Shown: positions 42,521 to 52,631 of the stretch, piece after piece
Layout: each line of letters starts with the position of its first letter
Numbering within the stretch: the stretch's first letter is position 1
Source: Cytophagaceae bacterium
Lineage (GTDB): Bacteria > Bacteroidota > Bacteroidia > Cytophagales > Spirosomataceae
Length of the DNA stretch: 64,000 nt
Direction: 5' to 3'
NCBI GenBank assembly: GCA_027491315.1
Contig: JAIXWL010000003.1
Coordinates: forward strand, 124,001 to 188,000
Notes under the pieces: generated by a model
What the model saw: the letters and a program-made list of their open reading frames with translations, nothing else
What the model was told of the DNA's origin: nothing
The model's database searches: none
Made by a program: the position numbers and the translations under genes

Positions 42521-44512
42521 TTAATCAAACAAAAGCCATTTCACACCATAGCCAAAAACGCGTGACATGGCGGGATGTAAATATGCGGTGTAATAATTAT
42601 TGTTCAACAAGCCAAAGTTGGCATGGGACATTTTAAAAAATAATCGCACGCGATTAATACGCAGAGATACATAAGGATCTACTTGTACAAAAGCAGGTAC
42701 TTGATACTTATTTTGAATATGATATTGCTGTAAAGCAGGCTGATAGGCATCCGCAAAATAGGCCGATTGATGGTGAACATCTATTCCAAATTGAACATAA
42801 AGCAACTTCTTATATTGAACATCTAGAGCTAAATTAGCATCTATCAATAAATTAGGCATCCTAATAACATCGGGGCCAGTTTGCGTATTGGCATATACTT
42901 TAGTAAACCAAGAGAATTTCCGCCATTGTCCTCCAATGTCTACACTAGTTCTAAATACACCAATATCCGCTTTTACTTGAGTTGATGTGGCTAGTGTATC
43001 AAAATAAATCCAATCTGAAATTCGCTGGATGGTTAAACCTGGTTTAAAATAAATCGATTTAGATTTTAAGCTAATGCCTCCATAAATTTCATCAATGGAG
43101 ATATTGGCAAAATCATTTTTCCAACGATAGGAGGTATTATACACCCAGTTATGGGAAATACTCGGACTATACGATATACGTTGAGCAGTGACTTGAAAGA
43201 ATGGGGATTGAAAATTAGCTTTCAATCGATAATCTGAACCTAATAAATATTCCCCTTCGGCTGTGAAATCAATATTTTTATTGAATGATTGATTTAACCA
43301 TATACCTACATAATTTTCAAATCGATCTAGACTACTATTATTCATGGGATTATACACAGACCAATACCTTTGTTTCAGGTAGGTTCGGTATACAAATTGC
43401 TTATAAATACCCTTAAAACCTGTTTGATGGCTATAGGAAGACCATTGATTTTCATTGTAAAGAGAATCTTCACTCGGAGCCTGAATGTATTGAATATAAG
43501 TTCTAGGATAAAAACCATCGGCTAATGATTGTTGAAATGCTTTATCACGAAACTTAACGGTCCTATTTTCAACATGTAAGGTTTGAAATAATTGTAAACC
43601 TTTCCAGCCAATATATTCATGGTATAAATGGAATTTGATGAATTTATCATTGGATTGGGAAAGTGAATTGGATAAAAAAGCTGTATTATCTACATATTTT
43701 AGAGCTTCATCTGCCGTTAAGGTTTTTGATAATTTAACCCCACCTTGGTCATTTGTACCTTGATCAAAATAATTAATATGCCCAAGTAAACGGTATTTAC
43801 CATTTTTTGATTGATAATTAGTATGTAATAAAAGGCCCCATTGACCTAATAAACTTTGTTCTCCAGATTTAAATGCCGCATCCGTTAATACTTTGTCGGC
43901 CACCATTCGTTGAAGTGAAATACCAATATTCCACAAGGAATCTACGTTTCTAGCGAAATTAAAATTCAAACGCGTTTGTCCTCCTCCGCCCAAATTATAT
44001 TCCACTTCAGAATAAGGAGATTTAGAATTGAAATACCGCACTTGATCCGTTTGGAAGGCATAAGGAGCATAAACTGAGTAACCAAGTTGCGTACCTAGGC
44101 TAGCTGGAGATTGATAAAACACATTTCTAACGGCCGTTCCATCGTTACCTAAATTAGCCGTCAAAAAGCCGCTTTTTTCTTGAAATAAATAGCGCTGAAA
44201 AAGAGTTAGTGTCGTGTCAATTCTTCGTTTAATGTCCTTAGAATTAACCATATCTGATTCGTACAGATAATACATGGTATTAGGACCATAAATCAATTTA
44301 GTGGAATCATCCAGAGCAGCTCTACCACTTTTTTGTGGACCTTTACTTTTAGAAGGAGTCGTAGGATTGGCAGGATTGGGGAAACTATTTCGATCATTGG
44401 GATTTTGTGTTCCTGGAAAACCCGAAGATGTACCAGGTGTTAATACTTGCGCCCAAATAGAAATCGGCAACAAAAATAAAAGTAAAAAAAGTACGGCTAA
44501 GCGATGTTTCAT
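42521..44512 (-). CDS. Putative outer-membrane porin (Porin_10 family)
   Basis: 663 residues from the ATG at 44512 (the track start is GTG). A signal peptide ends in ISIWAQ, followed by a Pro/Asn/Ser-rich linker (about 25-60) and then a large beta-barrel. Family features include YYLYESDMVN, PYSEVEYNLGGGGQTRLNF, QRMVADKVLTDAAFKSGEQ and aromatic strand ends. These proteins are abundant in Bacteroidota outer membranes; substrate and gating are unknown. It lies downstream of lpxK with a short gap, a natural pairing in envelope biogenesis. Confidence 0.88.
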   Translation of the reverse strand: MKHRLAVLFLLLFLLPISIWAQVLTPGTSSGFPGTQNPNDRNSFPNPANPTTPSKSKGPQKSGRAALDDSTKLIYGPNTMYYLYESDMVNSKDIKRRIDTTLTLFQRYLFQEKSGFLTANLGNDGTAVRNVFYQSPASLGTQLGYSVYAPYAFQTDQVRYFNSKSPYSEVEYNLGGGGQTRLNFNFARNVDSLWNIGISLQRMVADKVLTDAAFKSGEQSLLGQWGLLLHTNYQSKNGKYRLLGHINYFDQGTNDQGGVKLSKTLTADEALKYVDNTAFLSNSLSQSNDKFIKFHLYHEYIGWKGLQLFQTLHVENRTVKFRDKAFQQSLADGFYPRTYIQYIQAPSEDSLYNENQWSSYSHQTGFKGIYKQFVYRTYLKQRYWSVYNPMNNSSLDRFENYVGIWLNQSFNKNIDFTAEGEYLLGSDYRLKANFQSPFFQVTAQRISYSPSISHNWVYNTSYRWKNDFANISIDEIYGGISLKSKSIYFKPGLTIQRISDWIYFDTLATSTQVKADIGVFRTSVDIGGQWRKFSWFTKVYANTQTGPDVIRMPNLLIDANLALDVQYKKLLYVQFGIDVHHQSAYFADAYQPALQQYHIQNKYQVPAFVQVDPYVSLRINRVRLFFKMSHANFGLLNNNYYTAYLHPAMSRVFGYGVKWLLFD

Positions 44513-44541
44513 CCCCACAAAGGTAGCTTAATTTAAGGAAA

Positions 44542-45549
44542 TTATATTGCTAAGCTCTGTTTCAATACATTCCAAAACTCAGCCTCTTTCTCTAAAAAAT
44601 ACATCTCCATAGGCAAATAGAGCAGTTTTTGTTTCAAGAAAGGATAGTCGTTAGCGACAGATTGTAAACGAACAAAATCCTTGTGCGTAGTAATAAATGC
44701 TTCATGTGATGCCATATTCTTGGCTAGGTTGTTCATTTCTTCAAGCTCTGCCGACTTAAAACGGTGGTGATCAGGGAAAGATTGTGTCCTTTTTAACTCA
44801 CCTAAGGTGGCAACTTGTTGAAAAAACAATGTCGGGTCAGCAATACCGGCTATGGCAAACCAGGTGGTAATGGATTCCGAATTCAGACCTAAGGGTTTAG
44901 CATAGCGAATAGATGCAAAATATACGGGTTTAGGAATTTGGGATTGAAACCATTGCATTTCTTGTCTGCTTAGGTGAGAAGGACAGCGTGTAAGCACAAC
45001 CACATCCGCCCTATGAATACCTTCTCTCCATTCCCGGAGCCGGCCCATGGGCATTAAATGGTCTTTAAAATAGGGCTGATCAAAAGTTGTACAAACGATA
45101 TTAAAATCTGCTTTCAAGGCACGGTGCTGAAAAGCATCATCTAGAATCACTGTGCTTATTTCTGGGTACTCGGCATACATTTGATGAATTCCTTGAACCC
45201 GATTTTCACAAACAGCTACATGGATATTGGGAAATGAGGTTTTATAGCTAAGGGGCTCATCTCCTACCTCACTGGCTGTCGAACTAGTCTGAACCCATTT
45301 GAAGCCATGGCTAAGTCGTCCATATCCCCTACTCAAAATACCTAAAGCCGATTGCCAAGGAGCGTGTTGAATCAAATAGGCCACTAAAGGACTTTTGCCA
45401 GTACCGCCCACTGCTAGATTTCCTACTACAATGGTTTTGGGTTTTTCAAAATGATGTGATTTGAACCAAGCCCAATCATAACATGTATTCCGCAAGAATA
45501 TGATTATTCCATAAAGTAATGCTGGAAGCCAAGTCAATAATTTTTTCAT
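44542..45549 (-). CDS. lpxK: Tetraacyldisaccharide 4'-kinase
   Basis: 335 residues from the ATG at 45549 (MKKLLTWLPALLYG); the ORF-track extension overlaps the divergent menC start. An N-terminal membrane-associated helix is followed by the Walker A loop VGNLAVGGTGKSPLV, then LGILSRGYGR, ILDDAFQHRALKADFNIV and the later FPDHHRF. LpxK phosphorylates the 4' position of the lipid A disaccharide at the inner membrane. It is divergent from menC with 67 bases between the starts. Confidence 0.95.
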   Translation of the reverse strand: MKKLLTWLPALLYGIIIFLRNTCYDWAWFKSHHFEKPKTIVVGNLAVGGTGKSPLVAYLIQHAPWQSALGILSRGYGRLSHGFKWVQTSSTASEVGDEPLSYKTSFPNIHVAVCENRVQGIHQMYAEYPEISTVILDDAFQHRALKADFNIVCTTFDQPYFKDHLMPMGRLREWREGIHRADVVVLTRCPSHLSRQEMQWFQSQIPKPVYFASIRYAKPLGLNSESITTWFAIAGIADPTLFFQQVATLGELKRTQSFPDHHRFKSAELEEMNNLAKNMASHEAFITTHKDFVRLQSVANDYPFLKQKLLYLPMEMYFLEKEAEFWNVLKQSLAI

Positions 45550-45616
45550 ATCAAGTTTAAAGCTAAAAAGAATCGTCGAGGCGGCAAAACAGCCAAGAAA
45601 ATAATAACTTGCATAC

Positions 45617-46711
45617 ATGTTTGATATATCTGTTTCTTACCAAAAACATGCTTTAAAATTTCATTTTGAAGCCGGCACTTCTCGGGGTGTGCTGACTGAA
45701 AAAAATTCATATTTCATTCAGATAAAGAATAAAAAAAATCCTCTTCAAGTGGGTTTAGGTGAAGCTGGACCGTTGCGGGGATTAAGCCCCGAATTTGAAG
45801 AAGAGGGATTGGCGGGCTTTGAAAAATATATTAAAAGCGCCAATTGGGAGTTATTTCCGGAAAGCCTGGATGAAATTCCCTTATTTGTCAAGGAGCTACC
45901 TCTTGGTTACCCTTCCTATAAATTCGCCATTGAAATGGCAGTTTTCGACTATATCATAGGCAAAAATGGACAATATTTTGATAATGATTTTAGCCAAGGA
46001 AATCAGTCAATTCCCATCAATGGACTCATTTGGATGGGAAAACCAGATTTCATGGAAGATCAAATCGAAGAAAAAATAGCTCAAGGATATACCTGTTTAA
46101 AATTAAAAATTGGGGCTATCGATTTTGAACAGGAATTAGCCATTTTAAAGAACATTAGAGGTCAGTTTTCGAAAGAACAATTGACTATTCGTGTAGATGC
46201 TAACGGGGCTTTTAAAACAGAGGAGGCCGCTCATAAATTGGAAAAATTAGCCAAACTTGATATTCATAGCATAGAACAACCCATCGCAGCAGGTTTATGG
46301 AATGCGATGGCCGATTTATGTAAAGAAAATATTTTACCCATTGCGCTCGATGAAGAGCTGATAGGCTTAGAGTCTGAATATCAACAAAATCAATTACTAG
46401 ATAAAATTCCCGCCCAATACCTTATTTTAAAACCGAGTTTATTAGGTGGATTTTCAGCAAGTCATGATTGGATTCAAGCTGCGGAATCTAGGGAAATGGA
46501 TTGGTGGATTACTTCGGCTTTGGAATCAAATATTGGTCTTCAAGCCATTGCGCAATTCACAGCAGATTATTCCCCTAATCTACCTCAAGGTTTAGGGACA
46601 GGAAGTTTGTATACCAATAATTTTGCCTCAGGCTTATCCATACAAAAAGGAAATTTACATTTCAACCCAAATTTTAATCGGATCAATCCATTTCATGAAA
46701 ATCATGTTTAG
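45617..46711 (+). CDS. menC: o-Succinylbenzoate synthase-like enolase-superfamily enzyme
   Basis: 364 residues of the enolase superfamily. Catalytic features are KLKIG (base lysine), RVDANGAF and SIEQP (metal ligands), ALDEEL and YLILKPSLLGG (second lysine). The end SALESNIGLQAIAQFTA matches MenC of Bacteroidota rather than dipeptide epimerases. MenC dehydrates SHCHC to o-succinylbenzoate in menaquinone synthesis. No other men gene is adjacent, so a dipeptide epimerase or related activity is the main alternative. Confidence 0.85.
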   Translation: MFDISVSYQKHALKFHFEAGTSRGVLTEKNSYFIQIKNKKNPLQVGLGEAGPLRGLSPEFEEEGLAGFEKYIKSANWELFPESLDEIPLFVKELPLGYPSYKFAIEMAVFDYIIGKNGQYFDNDFSQGNQSIPINGLIWMGKPDFMEDQIEEKIAQGYTCLKLKIGAIDFEQELAILKNIRGQFSKEQLTIRVDANGAFKTEEAAHKLEKLAKLDIHSIEQPIAAGLWNAMADLCKENILPIALDEELIGLESEYQQNQLLDKIPAQYLILKPSLLGGFSASHDWIQAAESREMDWWITSALESNIGLQAIAQFTADYSPNLPQGLGTGSLYTNNFASGLSIQKGNLHFNPNFNRINPFHENHV

Positions 46712-46759
46712 GAAATACATTTTAAGGCCTATCTTTACAAAAAATTAGAAAAATACTTC

Positions 46760-47161
46760 ATGAATACGATTGACGCGGCAATGATTGCCATCCTTGAAAA
46801 ACGTTTAGAACTCTCTAAATTGAACTATTCAGATGAAAGCTATGATGATGTAGAAGAAATCTTACACGATTTAGAAGATGATTTTAATGAGAAATATGGT
46901 GATCAATTAGAAGAAATTCTCGAAAAGGTTCATATCAAACATTGTCCAGAATCTGATGTGCTCCTACCTACCGCTTACCTAGCCAAAAAATTTGTTGAAA
47001 CAGAAGATGGAGAAATTGAGATAGGCAAAAAAGAGGGTGTAGAGGTTGAATGGATTGAAAATCCAGCGGTGGGTGCAAGATTAGTACTTTTGCCTTCACC
47101 TACGCGAATTTTATTAATGACTCCCAAAGGTATCTCTGTAGTTTGGGAAAAAGAAAGCTAA
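46760..47161 (+). CDS. Small acidic conserved protein of unknown function
   Basis: 133 residues, strongly acidic in the first half (DDVEEILHDLEDDFNEKYGDQLEEIL), then a beta-rich second half (GVEVEWIENPAVGARLVLLPSPTRILLM, ending ISVVWEKES). I do not recognise a named family; it looks cytoplasmic. The ATG is 48 bases after menC and a bidirectional terminator follows, so it may share the menC transcript. Clean codon structure supports a real gene. Confidence 0.75.
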   Translation: MNTIDAAMIAILEKRLELSKLNYSDESYDDVEEILHDLEDDFNEKYGDQLEEILEKVHIKHCPESDVLLPTAYLAKKFVETEDGEIEIGKKEGVEVEWIENPAVGARLVLLPSPTRILLMTPKGISVVWEKES

Positions 47162-47191
47162 TCATTCCAACGAGTATCGTTAACACAACAT

Positions 47192-47230
47192 AAAAAAGCC
47201 ACTAGATTTATTTCTAGTGGCTTTTCTTTT
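47192..47230. terminator. Bidirectional intrinsic terminator
   Basis: A perfect 13-bp stem (AAAAGCCACTAGA / TCTAGTGGCTTTT, loop TTTATT, 47194-47225) has a T-run on the right and an A-run on the left. It lies between the convergent acidic-protein gene and hemF and can serve both. Confidence 0.88.
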
Positions 47231-47248
47231 AATCAAATGGGAATAAAA

Positions 47249-48145
47249 TTAATATACCCAATCAATACCTTTGACTAATAATTTCTGCGTTTCAATTCCC
47301 AAAGGGTAATCAGAATAATCGTGCATATAGTCCCAGCTAGCTAATGGAGGCAAACTCATCAATATTGATTCTGTTCTACCATTCGTTTCTAAACCGAATT
47401 TTGTACCCCTGTCATGTACCAAATTAAACTCTACATACCTTCCACGACGCAAAAGCTGAAACGCTTTTTCTTTCTCTCCAAAGGGCCTGATAGCATTTTC
47501 TTCCATCAAATGACTGTAAATTGGCACAAAAGCTTCTCCTACCGCTTTAACAAAGTCAAAATGGGCTAATTTTTCTTCAAGATTCTTTGATTTGACATAA
47601 TCAAAAAATATCCCTCCTATTCCTCGTGTTTCTTCTCGGTGAGTATTAAAAAAATAATCATCTGCCCAAGTTTTATAGCTAGGATAATAGGATTTATCAA
47701 AGCGGTCACAAACTGATTTTATTTGTTCATGAAACCATTTGGCTTGTTCAGGTATGATGATATGAGGCGTTAAATCTATACCTCCACCAAACCAGTTTTC
47801 GCCATTGCTTAATTCAAAATACCGAACATTCATATGAATAATCGGTACCCAAGGATTGATTGGGTGCATAACAATAGAAACTCCAGAGGCAAAAAAATCT
47901 ACCTCTTCCTTTAAATCTAGACTTTTCACCATTTTAGGGTGCAATGGTCCAAATACAGCTGAAAAATTCACGCCAGCCTTTTCTAAGATATTCCCGTTCA
48001 CAATCACTCGAGAGCGACCACCTCCGCCTTCCTTCCGCTTCCAATTATCTTCCTTAAATCTACTACCCCCATCTACGGCTTCTATGCCCTTACAGATAGA
48101 ATCTTGCAAACCTTTAAAATATTCGGCTATAACTTCCTTACGCAT
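47249..48145 (-). CDS. hemF: Oxygen-dependent coproporphyrinogen III oxidase
   Basis: 298 residues. HemF uses oxygen to decarboxylate coproporphyrinogen III to protoporphyrinogen IX in haem synthesis. Strong motifs are WKRKEGGGGRSRVIVNGNILEKAGVNFSAVFG, HPINPWVPIIHMNVRYFE, WFGGGIDLTPHI and YVEFNLVHDRGTKFGLETNGRTESILMSLPPLASW. Its presence indicates an aerobic lifestyle. It follows the PBP1A gene by two bases. Confidence 0.97.
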   Translation of the reverse strand: MRKEVIAEYFKGLQDSICKGIEAVDGGSRFKEDNWKRKEGGGGRSRVIVNGNILEKAGVNFSAVFGPLHPKMVKSLDLKEEVDFFASGVSIVMHPINPWVPIIHMNVRYFELSNGENWFGGGIDLTPHIIIPEQAKWFHEQIKSVCDRFDKSYYPSYKTWADDYFFNTHREETRGIGGIFFDYVKSKNLEEKLAHFDFVKAVGEAFVPIYSHLMEENAIRPFGEKEKAFQLLRRGRYVEFNLVHDRGTKFGLETNGRTESILMSLPPLASWDYMHDYSDYPLGIETQKLLVKGIDWVY

Positions 48146-48147
48146 AT

Positions 48148-50760
48148 TTATTGAGGGGAATGTTGATTGGTATCAGGCGTTTCAGTAGGACTTCCTAATA
48201 AAGAATTGAGTGAATCCAATTCCGAATCACTGACTTGAAGTGAATCTGGTAGGGTACTGTATGAACTTTGACAGTTAAAATCCTTTTTAACCACTCGTTT
48301 ATCTAATTTGTCAAAAGGTACGGGCTTATAATTAGCCAAAAGAGGGTCATTGACAACTTTTATCATAAAGCGCTTGTAAATCGGCAAGGCTGTTTTAGAA
48401 CCTTCACCCAAAGCACCCGTTCGGAAGTGAATTGAACGGTCATCCCCACCAACCCAAACACCGGATATTAAATTATGAGTCATACCTATAAACCAACCAT
48501 CTGAATGATTGGATGTTGTACCGGTTTTAGCTGCAAATGCAGGTGCATATCGATTATTGGCCGGTAATAAAACTTCTCCCTCGTTCCATAATAATGAACT
48601 ACCTGTTCCACCTTCATAAACCACCCCTTCCAACATGGAGCGAACTAATTGAGCTGATTCTTTTTTGATGACACGGTAAGAAACAGGGTCAAAACGTTGT
48701 AAAACCTTGCCATTTTGATCCTTAATTTCTTGAACTATCATTGGCTCCACATGGATACCTTCATTGACAAAAGCGGAATAGGCACCAATCATTTCGTACA
48801 AGGAAACATCAAAAGAGCCTAATCCTATGGAAGGAACTGCTTTTAATGGACTCTTGATTCCCATTTTCTGCGCATAATACATAACAGTGTCCGCTCCTAC
48901 CTCATTGGTTAAACGGGCAGTAATTGAGTTAATGGATTTAGCCAATGCCCTACGTATGGGCATAGCCGAATAGGAAAAAGTCCCATCAGCATTGGATGGC
49001 CTCCAAATTTTCTTTTCGCCCTTTTCTTCTACTTCCAGTTCAAATGGCTCATCGGTCATCATGTAACATGGCGACAAATCTTTAGGTCCATCAATCGCGG
49101 CCGTATAAACAAAGGGTTTAAATGTAGATCCGGGTTGACGCTTCGATTGCTTTACGTGATCGTACTTAAAATACTTAAAATCCAATCCACCTACCCAAGC
49201 TTTAATATGCCCTGTGTATGGATCCAAGGTCATCATTCCTGACTGTAAGAATCGCTTATAATATTGGATCGAGTCATAGGCACTCATGGTCATTTGTTCT
49301 TCACCCATGGTAGACCTAGAATACACCCACATTTTCCGCTTGACAATCTTCATGTAATGCATGACAGAATCGGGATTATTGGGATATTTATGTACTAATG
49401 CCTTATAGTATTCCGTACGTTTAGCCACTGTATCAATGAAACCAGGAATTTCTTTACCATGTTCATCTACCCAAGGATTTTGCCCAGTCCAGTGATTATC
49501 AAATGTTTTTTGAATGGAACGCATACCTGACTCCACGGCTTGTTCAGCATGAATCTGCATTCTAGAATCAATGGTCGTGTAGATTTTCAAACCATCACGA
49601 TATAAATCAATTTCCATATCGTTGGCTTTAGCCCATTCATTCAAATATTTAGCAATGGCCACTTTGAAATAATTGCCAGTACCGTCATAGGGTGATTCTT
49701 CATTAGAATGTAATTCAATAGGCATTTTAGCTAATGAATCGAAGGCGTTTTTCTTGAGATAACCAGCCTTTACCATTTGGGCTAAGACTACATTACGACG
49801 TTTCCAAGCTTTATTTTGTTCCAATGGTTTACCTTCATAACGCTTAGGATTATAGGTCGTAGTAGCTTTCTGAAGTCCCACTAAAATAGCAGCCTCTTGG
49901 ATATTTAAAGAATCTGGGGAAGTATTGAAATAGGTTTTAGATGCTACTTTAATACCGTAGGCATTATTTCCATAGTCAACCGTATTTAAGTACCAAAGGA
50001 TGATTTCATCTTTGGTATAAAAACGTTCTAGTTTAATGGCGGTCACCCACTCTTTGGATTTATATATCAACTTACTTAAACCTGGAATATAGCCAAATAA
50101 ACCTGTTTTGGTAAATCCTTTTTTAGTCCTTGTTTTAAATAAATTCTTAGCCAATTGCTGAGAAATGGTACTTCCGCCCCCACGATCACCGCCTTTTACT
50201 AATCCCACAGCCACTCCTGCCCAAGCTTGAAAGTCTATACCGGTATGTTCGTAAAAACGGGCATCTTCGGTTGCCACTAGGGCTTGAACAAGGTAAGGCG
50301 AAAGCAATTTATAATCGCGTATTGGAGTTCTATTTTCTGCAAAGTATTTTCCTAATAAAACACCATCAGCAGAATAAATTTCAGAAGCTTGAGATAATTT
50401 AGGATTTTGCAATTCATCTACTCCTGGCATTTCACCCGTCAACCAAAAGATATTGGTCTCAATCACAAACAGGTAGATTAGCACATACATGACTACTTTA
50501 CCCGCTACTTTCCACATGGTGACAATGGGACGATAATAAGGAGAATTTCGGTCTACTCGGGCTTCATAATAAGCCTCGATTAATCTCCATTTTGTCCGTA
50601 GAAAAAAACTGGTCATTGCCACTTGGCCTACCAGCCAAGAATACTTCTTTTCTCCTAGGACACGAGCTAATAAGGACAAGAACAAAACCGTTAAACGCTC
50701 CAATCCTGTCCAGAAAAGGCTTTTAAGCTGTTGAACGATTGCGCGAATTCGTTGTAGCAT
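48148..50760 (-). CDS. mrcA: Class A penicillin-binding protein (PBP1A)
   Basis: 870 residues. A membrane anchor near 90-110 is preceded by an unusually long N-terminal region with further hydrophobic parts. The GT51 glycosyltransferase follows (VATEDARFYEHTGIDFQAW, GGSTISQQLAKNLF), then the transpeptidase with SxxK in RQPGSTFKPFVYT, the SxN-type KSINS and KTGTTSNHSDGW. It polymerises and cross-links peptidoglycan in the periplasm. The C-terminus is a flexible Ser/Asp/Thr-rich tail (DSELDSLNSLLGSPTETPDTN). Confidence 0.96.
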   Translation of the reverse strand: MLQRIRAIVQQLKSLFWTGLERLTVLFLSLLARVLGEKKYSWLVGQVAMTSFFLRTKWRLIEAYYEARVDRNSPYYRPIVTMWKVAGKVVMYVLIYLFVIETNIFWLTGEMPGVDELQNPKLSQASEIYSADGVLLGKYFAENRTPIRDYKLLSPYLVQALVATEDARFYEHTGIDFQAWAGVAVGLVKGGDRGGGSTISQQLAKNLFKTRTKKGFTKTGLFGYIPGLSKLIYKSKEWVTAIKLERFYTKDEIILWYLNTVDYGNNAYGIKVASKTYFNTSPDSLNIQEAAILVGLQKATTTYNPKRYEGKPLEQNKAWKRRNVVLAQMVKAGYLKKNAFDSLAKMPIELHSNEESPYDGTGNYFKVAIAKYLNEWAKANDMEIDLYRDGLKIYTTIDSRMQIHAEQAVESGMRSIQKTFDNHWTGQNPWVDEHGKEIPGFIDTVAKRTEYYKALVHKYPNNPDSVMHYMKIVKRKMWVYSRSTMGEEQMTMSAYDSIQYYKRFLQSGMMTLDPYTGHIKAWVGGLDFKYFKYDHVKQSKRQPGSTFKPFVYTAAIDGPKDLSPCYMMTDEPFELEVEEKGEKKIWRPSNADGTFSYSAMPIRRALAKSINSITARLTNEVGADTVMYYAQKMGIKSPLKAVPSIGLGSFDVSLYEMIGAYSAFVNEGIHVEPMIVQEIKDQNGKVLQRFDPVSYRVIKKESAQLVRSMLEGVVYEGGTGSSLLWNEGEVLLPANNRYAPAFAAKTGTTSNHSDGWFIGMTHNLISGVWVGGDDRSIHFRTGALGEGSKTALPIYKRFMIKVVNDPLLANYKPVPFDKLDKRVVKKDFNCQSSYSTLPDSLQVSDSELDSLNSLLGSPTETPDTNQHSPQ

Positions 50761-50772
50761 AAATGGATTGAA

Positions 50773-51366
50773 TTATTCCGTTTCTAATTTTTCTAAGATA
50801 CTCATTAAATCCGTAAAATCCCTAAATCCTGGTCTATCCTCATGCCCAGCCATAAGTCCTATTCCTTGGATTGAACTTTGCTCCACCCATTCCTCTAAAT
50901 CTTCTTCTGGAAGTTCTAAGCCCAAGATGACAGGATACTGAGCTGCCCAGGTTTCTATCTGAGCTTCCATACCCACCAAAGAATCCGGAGAATCTGCCAC
51001 TAATAAAAAATAAGCCACATAAGGTGCAGCTGTAGCAAATAAGGCAGGTAAATTATCTGAATCAATATTGACCCGCATCATTTTTGGAATATCTAATTCT
51101 AATAAACGCGGTAATTGCACCCGGGAATCCACTTCAATCCAATCAGGTGCATAGTTTTGAACGATTTCTTTAATTTGATCTGACGAAAGTCCTGAAAGTT
51201 CTGCCACAATTTCTACTCCACTTAACCAATTTCTAATTTCCTTAAACTTATCTAATGGCATTTCATGCAAGGCAAACCCTAACCAATCAACCCCCATGCC
51301 GGCACAATATCGAGCATCCGAAAGGTTATCAATGGAGGAAACCTTCACCCGTGTTTTTAACATCAT
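50773..51366 (-). CDS. Degenerate TrpF-like (phosphoribosylanthranilate isomerase-fold) protein
   Basis: 197 residues with the order of a TrpF barrel: RVKVSSIDNLSDARYCAGMGVDWLGFALH at the start and GIGLMAGHEDRPGFRDFTDLMSIL at the end. The catalytic KICG motif reads KVSS, so the general-base cysteine is replaced by serine. The usual aspartate in LLLDS is not recognisable (FLLVADSP). It is therefore unlikely to be an active isomerase and may have another role. No other trp gene is adjacent. It lies 12 bases before the PBP1A start on the same strand and is divergent from mnmA. Confidence 0.7.
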   Translation of the reverse strand: MMLKTRVKVSSIDNLSDARYCAGMGVDWLGFALHEMPLDKFKEIRNWLSGVEIVAELSGLSSDQIKEIVQNYAPDWIEVDSRVQLPRLLELDIPKMMRVNIDSDNLPALFATAAPYVAYFLLVADSPDSLVGMEAQIETWAAQYPVILGLELPEEDLEEWVEQSSIQGIGLMAGHEDRPGFRDFTDLMSILEKLETE

Positions 51367-51491
51367 ATTTTATTCTAAAACAATTGGCAAAACTACTGCA
51401 TAGGACGTGAATTACAAATAAAAATGACTTATTGGAGAAATAAATCATTAAATTGCAGAAAATTTCTGCAGGCTTTGAACCTGAATTGAAT

Positions 51492-52631
51492 ATGGAAACA
51501 AAAGGACGCGTTCTCGTCGCTATGAGCGGCGGCATTGACAGCTCGGTCGCAGCTGTATTATTACACGAACAAGGGTACGAAGTGATAGGCATGACCATGA
51601 AAACATGGGACTATGCTAGCTCAGGTGGAACGAAAAAAGAAACAGGCTGCTGTTCTCTAGATTCCATCAATGATGCTCGGCACATAGCCGTTTCATTGGG
51701 ATTCCCGCATTACATTTTAGACATTCGGGAAGAATTCGGTGATTCAGTTATCGATTATTTTACCAATGAATATGTAGAAGGTAGAACTCCTAACCCCTGT
51801 GTCATGTGCAATACCCACATCAAATGGGATGCCTTATTACGTAGAGCAGACCAGTTGGGATGTGATTTTATCGCAACAGGACATTATGCCCAAATCCGAC
51901 AAGAAAATAATCGATATATTATTTCAAAGGGGGTAGATGCCTTAAAAGATCAAAGCTACGTGCTTTGGGGAGTATCTCAGGAGAGTCTTGCTAGGACCAT
52001 TTTGCCTTTGGGACATTTAACCAAACAACGCATCCGTGAAATGGCCACTGAAAGAGGCTTTGTGGATTTAGTGAATAAATCAGAAAGCTATGAAATTTGT
52101 TTCGTGCCAGACAACGACTACCGAGGCTTTTTAAAAAGACGTTTACCTGATTTAGAAGAAGCAGTACAAGGAGGAAATTTCGTGGATCAGTCGGGAAAAA
52201 TCATTGGGAAACATGAGGGCTACCCATTTTATACCATTGGTCAAAGAAAAGGACTAGGAAAAGCCTTTGGTTTTCCTGCTTTTGTCACGGAAATTCGGAA
52301 AGAAACGAATGAGGTGGTAATTGGAAAATTAGAGGATTTGAATCGTACAGGTATGTATGTGGGACAATTAAATCTTCAGAAATATGCTGAAATACCAGCC
52401 GGAGGCCTAGAAACCAATACAAAAGTTCGATACAAGGATCCGGGAACGGAAGGGTTAATTGAACAAATAGCTGATAAAATCAAAGTAACTTTTCATGATG
52501 AAGTTTCAGGTATAGCACCGGGGCAAGCAGCTGTATTTTATGAAGGGGATGACGTGATTGGCGGAGGATGGATTTTAAAATCATTCCAAAAAGGTAGTGT
52601 ATTTGAAAATATTCAATCATTTGCTGTATGA
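51492..52631 (+). CDS. mnmA: tRNA-specific 2-thiouridylase MnmA
   Basis: 379 residues from the ATG at 51492 (METKGRVLVAMSGG); the track start is 13 codons upstream. ATP PP-loop SGGIDSS, catalytic cysteine in NPCVMCNTHIKW, persulfide cysteine in SYEICFVPDNDYRGFL, and FYTIGQRKGLG are all present. It thiolates U34 of tRNA-Lys, -Glu and -Gln, the same position modified by MnmE/MnmG. The stop overlaps the start of the next gene (ATGA). Confidence 0.97.
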   Translation: METKGRVLVAMSGGIDSSVAAVLLHEQGYEVIGMTMKTWDYASSGGTKKETGCCSLDSINDARHIAVSLGFPHYILDIREEFGDSVIDYFTNEYVEGRTPNPCVMCNTHIKWDALLRRADQLGCDFIATGHYAQIRQENNRYIISKGVDALKDQSYVLWGVSQESLARTILPLGHLTKQRIREMATERGFVDLVNKSESYEICFVPDNDYRGFLKRRLPDLEEAVQGGNFVDQSGKIIGKHEGYPFYTIGQRKGLGKAFGFPAFVTEIRKETNEVVIGKLEDLNRTGMYVGQLNLQKYAEIPAGGLETNTKVRYKDPGTEGLIEQIADKIKVTFHDEVSGIAPGQAAVFYEGDDVIGGGWILKSFQKGSVFENIQSFAV

